Source: an uncultured Eubacterium sp. (lineage in GTDB: Bacteria; Bacillota_A; Clostridia; Lachnospirales; Lachnospiraceae). From it: a stretch of 7,347 bases of DNA. Position numbers and translations under genes: made by a program. Under the pieces are notes generated by a model. The model did no database searches, was not told the origin of the DNA, and was given only the letters and a program-made list of their open reading frames with translations. Shown piece after piece: positions 5,751-7,347 of this stretch (positions within the stretch are counted from its first letter, which is position 1; every line of letters begins with the position of its first letter). Location: positions 1-7,347 of the forward strand of contig CANTHI010000183.1 of the NCBI GenBank assembly GCA_947653505.1, given 5' to 3'.

Positions 5751-7058
5751 TCAGGAACTTCCCATAGTGCTGATGTCAGATAACGACAGCTGACGGTATG
5801 TCATTCCATCCCGGGAAAATGAAAGGTGCTCTTTGGGATCCACCAGATTACGGACAATATAATCTTCCTCCAGTCTGGTGCGGTACATCATCCTGCCGCC
5901 GCATGTAATAAAATACAACGCACGTTTTAATACGACACCAATTTTTTTCAGATCGTCAAAATCCAGCAGGGCACTTTTTCTGGCTCCGATAATTCTGCCT
6001 GCGCTTTTTACGCCGATGCCGGGTACCCGCAGCAGGGTTTTATAGTCTGCACGGTTGATTTCTACCGGAAACTGTTCCAGATGCCGGACAGCCCAGTCAC
6101 ATTTTGGATCCAGCAGAATGTTAAAGTGCGGTCGTTGTTCACTCAGAAGCTCCGATGCATGAAAACCATAATAGCGAAGCAGAAAATCAGCCTGGTACAG
6201 TCTGTGCTCCCGTAATAATGGAGGCCCGCCGGGAAGTGCAGGAAGCATGGCATCGTCATTCACACGGACAAAAGCGGAATAAAATACGCGTTTTAAATCA
6301 AATTTCTGATACAGATTTTCTGCTACGGAGATGATCTGATAGTCGCTCTCCGGCGTTGCTCCGATAATCATCTGCGTAGACTGACCAGCAGGTACAAATC
6401 TTGGCGCATGGCGGTACAGCATCAGTTCATTCTGGTTTTCATTACGTGCGTTCTGAATCAGGCGCATGGGGGTCAGTATTTTTTTCCGGTTTTTATTAGG
6501 AGCCAGCATACGCAGTCCTTCTGCTGTAGGAAGTTCCAGATTTACACTCATCCGGTCCGCATAAAGTCCGGTCTGAAAGACCAGTTCCGGCTCTGCACCG
6601 GGGATTGCCTTTACATGAATATATCCCTGAAAATGGTGCACGGTACGGAGTTTATAGACGGTTTCAAAAAGAAGCTCCATTGTATAACTGGGACTATTTA
6701 TTATTCCGGAACTTAGAAACAGACCTTCAATATAATTTCTGCGGTAAAACTGCATCGTAAGTTCACAAATCTCATCCGGTGTGAAAGATGCCCTGGGCAC
6801 ATCATTGGAATGGCGGTTCAGGCAGTATTTGCAGTCGAAAATACATTCATTTGTAAAAAGTATTTTCAGGAGCGAAATGCAGCGGCCATCTGCAGAAAAG
6901 CTATGACAGATACCAGCCAGTTTCGTATTACCGGTTCCGGTACCGTCACCTTTACGGTCGATCCCGCTGGATGTGCAGGCTACATCATATTTGGCGGCAT
7001 CTGTTAATATTTCCAGCTTTTCCTGTATGGTCATCTGTGAGGATAATCGGAATTTCAT
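5751..7058 (-). CDS. TIGR03916-type putative DNA modification/repair radical SAM protein
   Basis: A 435-residue radical SAM protein. The [4Fe-4S]-binding CxxxCxxC motif is CIFDCKYC (Cys72, Cys76, Cys79), followed by NRHSNDVPRASF. Two further cysteines just before it, in ICHSFSADGRCIS (Cys51, Cys60), look like part of the family signature. The C-terminal part carries a helix-hairpin-helix motif, VPGIGVKSAGRI (345-356) preceded by INRADYKTLL (334-343), a non-specific DNA-binding element. The family occurs paired with TIGR03915 proteins and is thought to act on DNA bases, but the reaction is unknown. The start at 7058 is supported by GAGAGTGA (7068-7075) nine bases upstream and by a strong promoter about 60 bases upstream with LexA boxes. 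The length is close to the roughly 400 residues usual for the family and no break is seen. It is read in the same direction as its partner but is separated from it by a repeat-filled spacer. Confidence 0.93.
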   Translation of the reverse strand: MKFRLSSQMTIQEKLEILTDAAKYDVACTSSGIDRKGDGTGTGNTKLAGICHSFSADGRCISLLKILFTNECIFDCKYCLNRHSNDVPRASFTPDEICELTMQFYRRNYIEGLFLSSGIINSPSYTMELLFETVYKLRTVHHFQGYIHVKAIPGAEPELVFQTGLYADRMSVNLELPTAEGLRMLAPNKNRKKILTPMRLIQNARNENQNELMLYRHAPRFVPAGQSTQMIIGATPESDYQIISVAENLYQKFDLKRVFYSAFVRVNDDAMLPALPGGPPLLREHRLYQADFLLRYYGFHASELLSEQRPHFNILLDPKCDWAVRHLEQFPVEINRADYKTLLRVPGIGVKSAGRIIGARKSALLDFDDLKKIGVVLKRALYFITCGGRMMYRTRLEEDYIVRNLVDPKEHLSFSRDGMTYRQLSLSDISTMGSS

Positions 7059-7109
7059 TGTTTTCGGTCACTCTCTTTCAGATTGTGTTTTGACTATGTG
7101 CTGGTGATT

Positions 7110-7123
7110 CGAATGTTTGTTCT
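7110..7123. promoter_or_regulatory. Second, weaker LexA/DinR-like box
   Basis: CGAATGTTTGTTCT agrees with the Gram-positive consensus CGAACRNRYGTTCG at 11 of 14 positions (GAAT-N4-GTTC instead of GAAC-N4-GTTC). Its centre is 24 bp from the stronger box and it covers the expected transcription start near 7118, where bound repressor would block initiation. Confidence 0.5.
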
Positions 7124-7124
7124 G

Positions 7125-7153
7125 ATTATATATCGAACACAGGTTCTTGTCAA
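7125..7153 (-). promoter_or_regulatory. Consensus sigma-A promoter of the radical SAM gene
   Basis: Read on the minus strand: TTGACA (7153-7148), a 17-bp spacer, and TATAAT (7130-7125), a full match to both consensus hexamers. An A/T-rich tract just upstream (about 7158-7172) resembles an UP element. The start would be near 7118, giving a leader of about 60 bases. Such a strong promoter usually needs a repressor, and a LexA box lies in its spacer. Confidence 0.9.
7134..7147. promoter_or_regulatory. LexA (DinR) SOS box inside the radical SAM promoter spacer
   Basis: CGAACACAGGTTCT contains the perfect inverted half-sites GAAC (7135-7138) and GTTC (7143-7146) with 4 bases between. It matches the Bacillus-type SOS consensus CGAACRNRYGTTCG at 12 of 14 positions. 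It lies wholly within the spacer between the -35 and -10 hexamers, a classic position for LexA repression. This predicts induction of the radical SAM gene after DNA damage. Confidence 0.82.
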
Positions 7154-7201
7154 GGGATTTTTAAAAAAATTTCAGCCACCTGTAATGTAACGTAGCAGGT
7201 C

Positions 7202-7217
7202 AGATAAGGTGTTACAT
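7202..7217 (+). repeat. 16-base dispersed repeat, copy 2
   Basis: AGATAAGGTGTTACAT, 15 of 16 identical to 5340-5355. Its last 7 bases, GTTACAT (7211-7217), also form an inverted pair with ATGTAAC (7185-7191) across 19 bases, a possible weak operator or hairpin. The rest of 7154-7306 shows no gene on either strand. Confidence 0.55.
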
Positions 7218-7306
7218 GCTGGCTTTAGGAACGCAGGGAAAGGGAATCTGGTTCATAGGCGCGAACTCAGGCGAAAATATAACAATTTACATAAAATGTT
7301 GCGTAT

Positions 7307-7347
7307 TGGCTATGCGGACGCCGGATGGGAGGCGGTGATCTGTCTGC
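7307..7347 (+). repeat. 41-bp repeat, copy 2, running off the window end
   Basis: Begins TTGGCTATGCGGACGCC if counted from 7306 and ends CTGTCTGC at the window edge. Its reverse complement matches 5623-5663 at 37 of 41 positions. The match reaches the last base, so the repeat probably continues outside the window, perhaps into another copy of the hairpin seen at 5428-5589. Confidence 0.85.

Overview
The window reads as chromosomal DNA of a low-to-mid GC Clostridia, most likely a Lachnospiraceae gut anaerobe (Blautia/Ruminococcus/Dorea type). This rests on strong AGGAG ribosome sites, codon use, a Gram-positive type LexA box, and protein families typical of that group (AAA-ATPase-like/PD-(D/E)XK proteins, a family 6 hypoxanthine-DNA glycosylase, and the TIGR03915/TIGR03916 radical SAM pair). 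The genus is inferred, not proven.

Layout, left to right. (1) 1-1695, plus strand: an AAA-ATPase-like protein with a C-terminal PD-(D/E)XK nuclease-like domain. It is followed at once by the wreck of a second, distantly related ATPase gene (1697-2151) that has lost its Walker A motif and ATPase core. (2) 2185-4376, plus strand: a tight four-gene run of MIF-like tautomerase, adenine phosphoribosyltransferase (apt), a YbjQ-family protein, and an unusual single-ORF fusion of a hypoxanthine/deoxyinosine DNA glycosylase to a GNAT acetyltransferase. A candidate extended -10 promoter lies just upstream. The run ends at a symmetrical hairpin (4424-4465) that can terminate transcription from both sides. 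(3) 4469-7058, minus strand: the two partners of a putative DNA modification/repair system, a TIGR03915-type protein (4469-5296) and a TIGR03916-type radical SAM protein with a helix-hairpin-helix (5751-7058).

The radical SAM gene has a consensus sigma-A promoter (TTGACA, 17 bp, TATAAT). A GAAC-N4-GTTC LexA/DinR box fills its spacer, and a second, weaker box lies at the expected transcription start. This predicts SOS control of a poorly characterised repair system. The two partner genes, usually adjacent, are pushed about 450 bp apart by a nested inverted-repeat element. A 41-bp piece of that element recurs in inverted orientation at the far right edge of the window, so the radical SAM gene and its promoter are bracketed by inverted repeats.

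Taken together, the right two thirds of the window look like a DNA-base-damage neighbourhood: a UDG-superfamily glycosylase converges on a radical SAM pair whose homologues are sometimes fused to uracil-DNA-glycosylase-like domains. A functional link between them is inference. No tRNA, rRNA, CRISPR array, complete insertion sequence or known riboswitch was seen.
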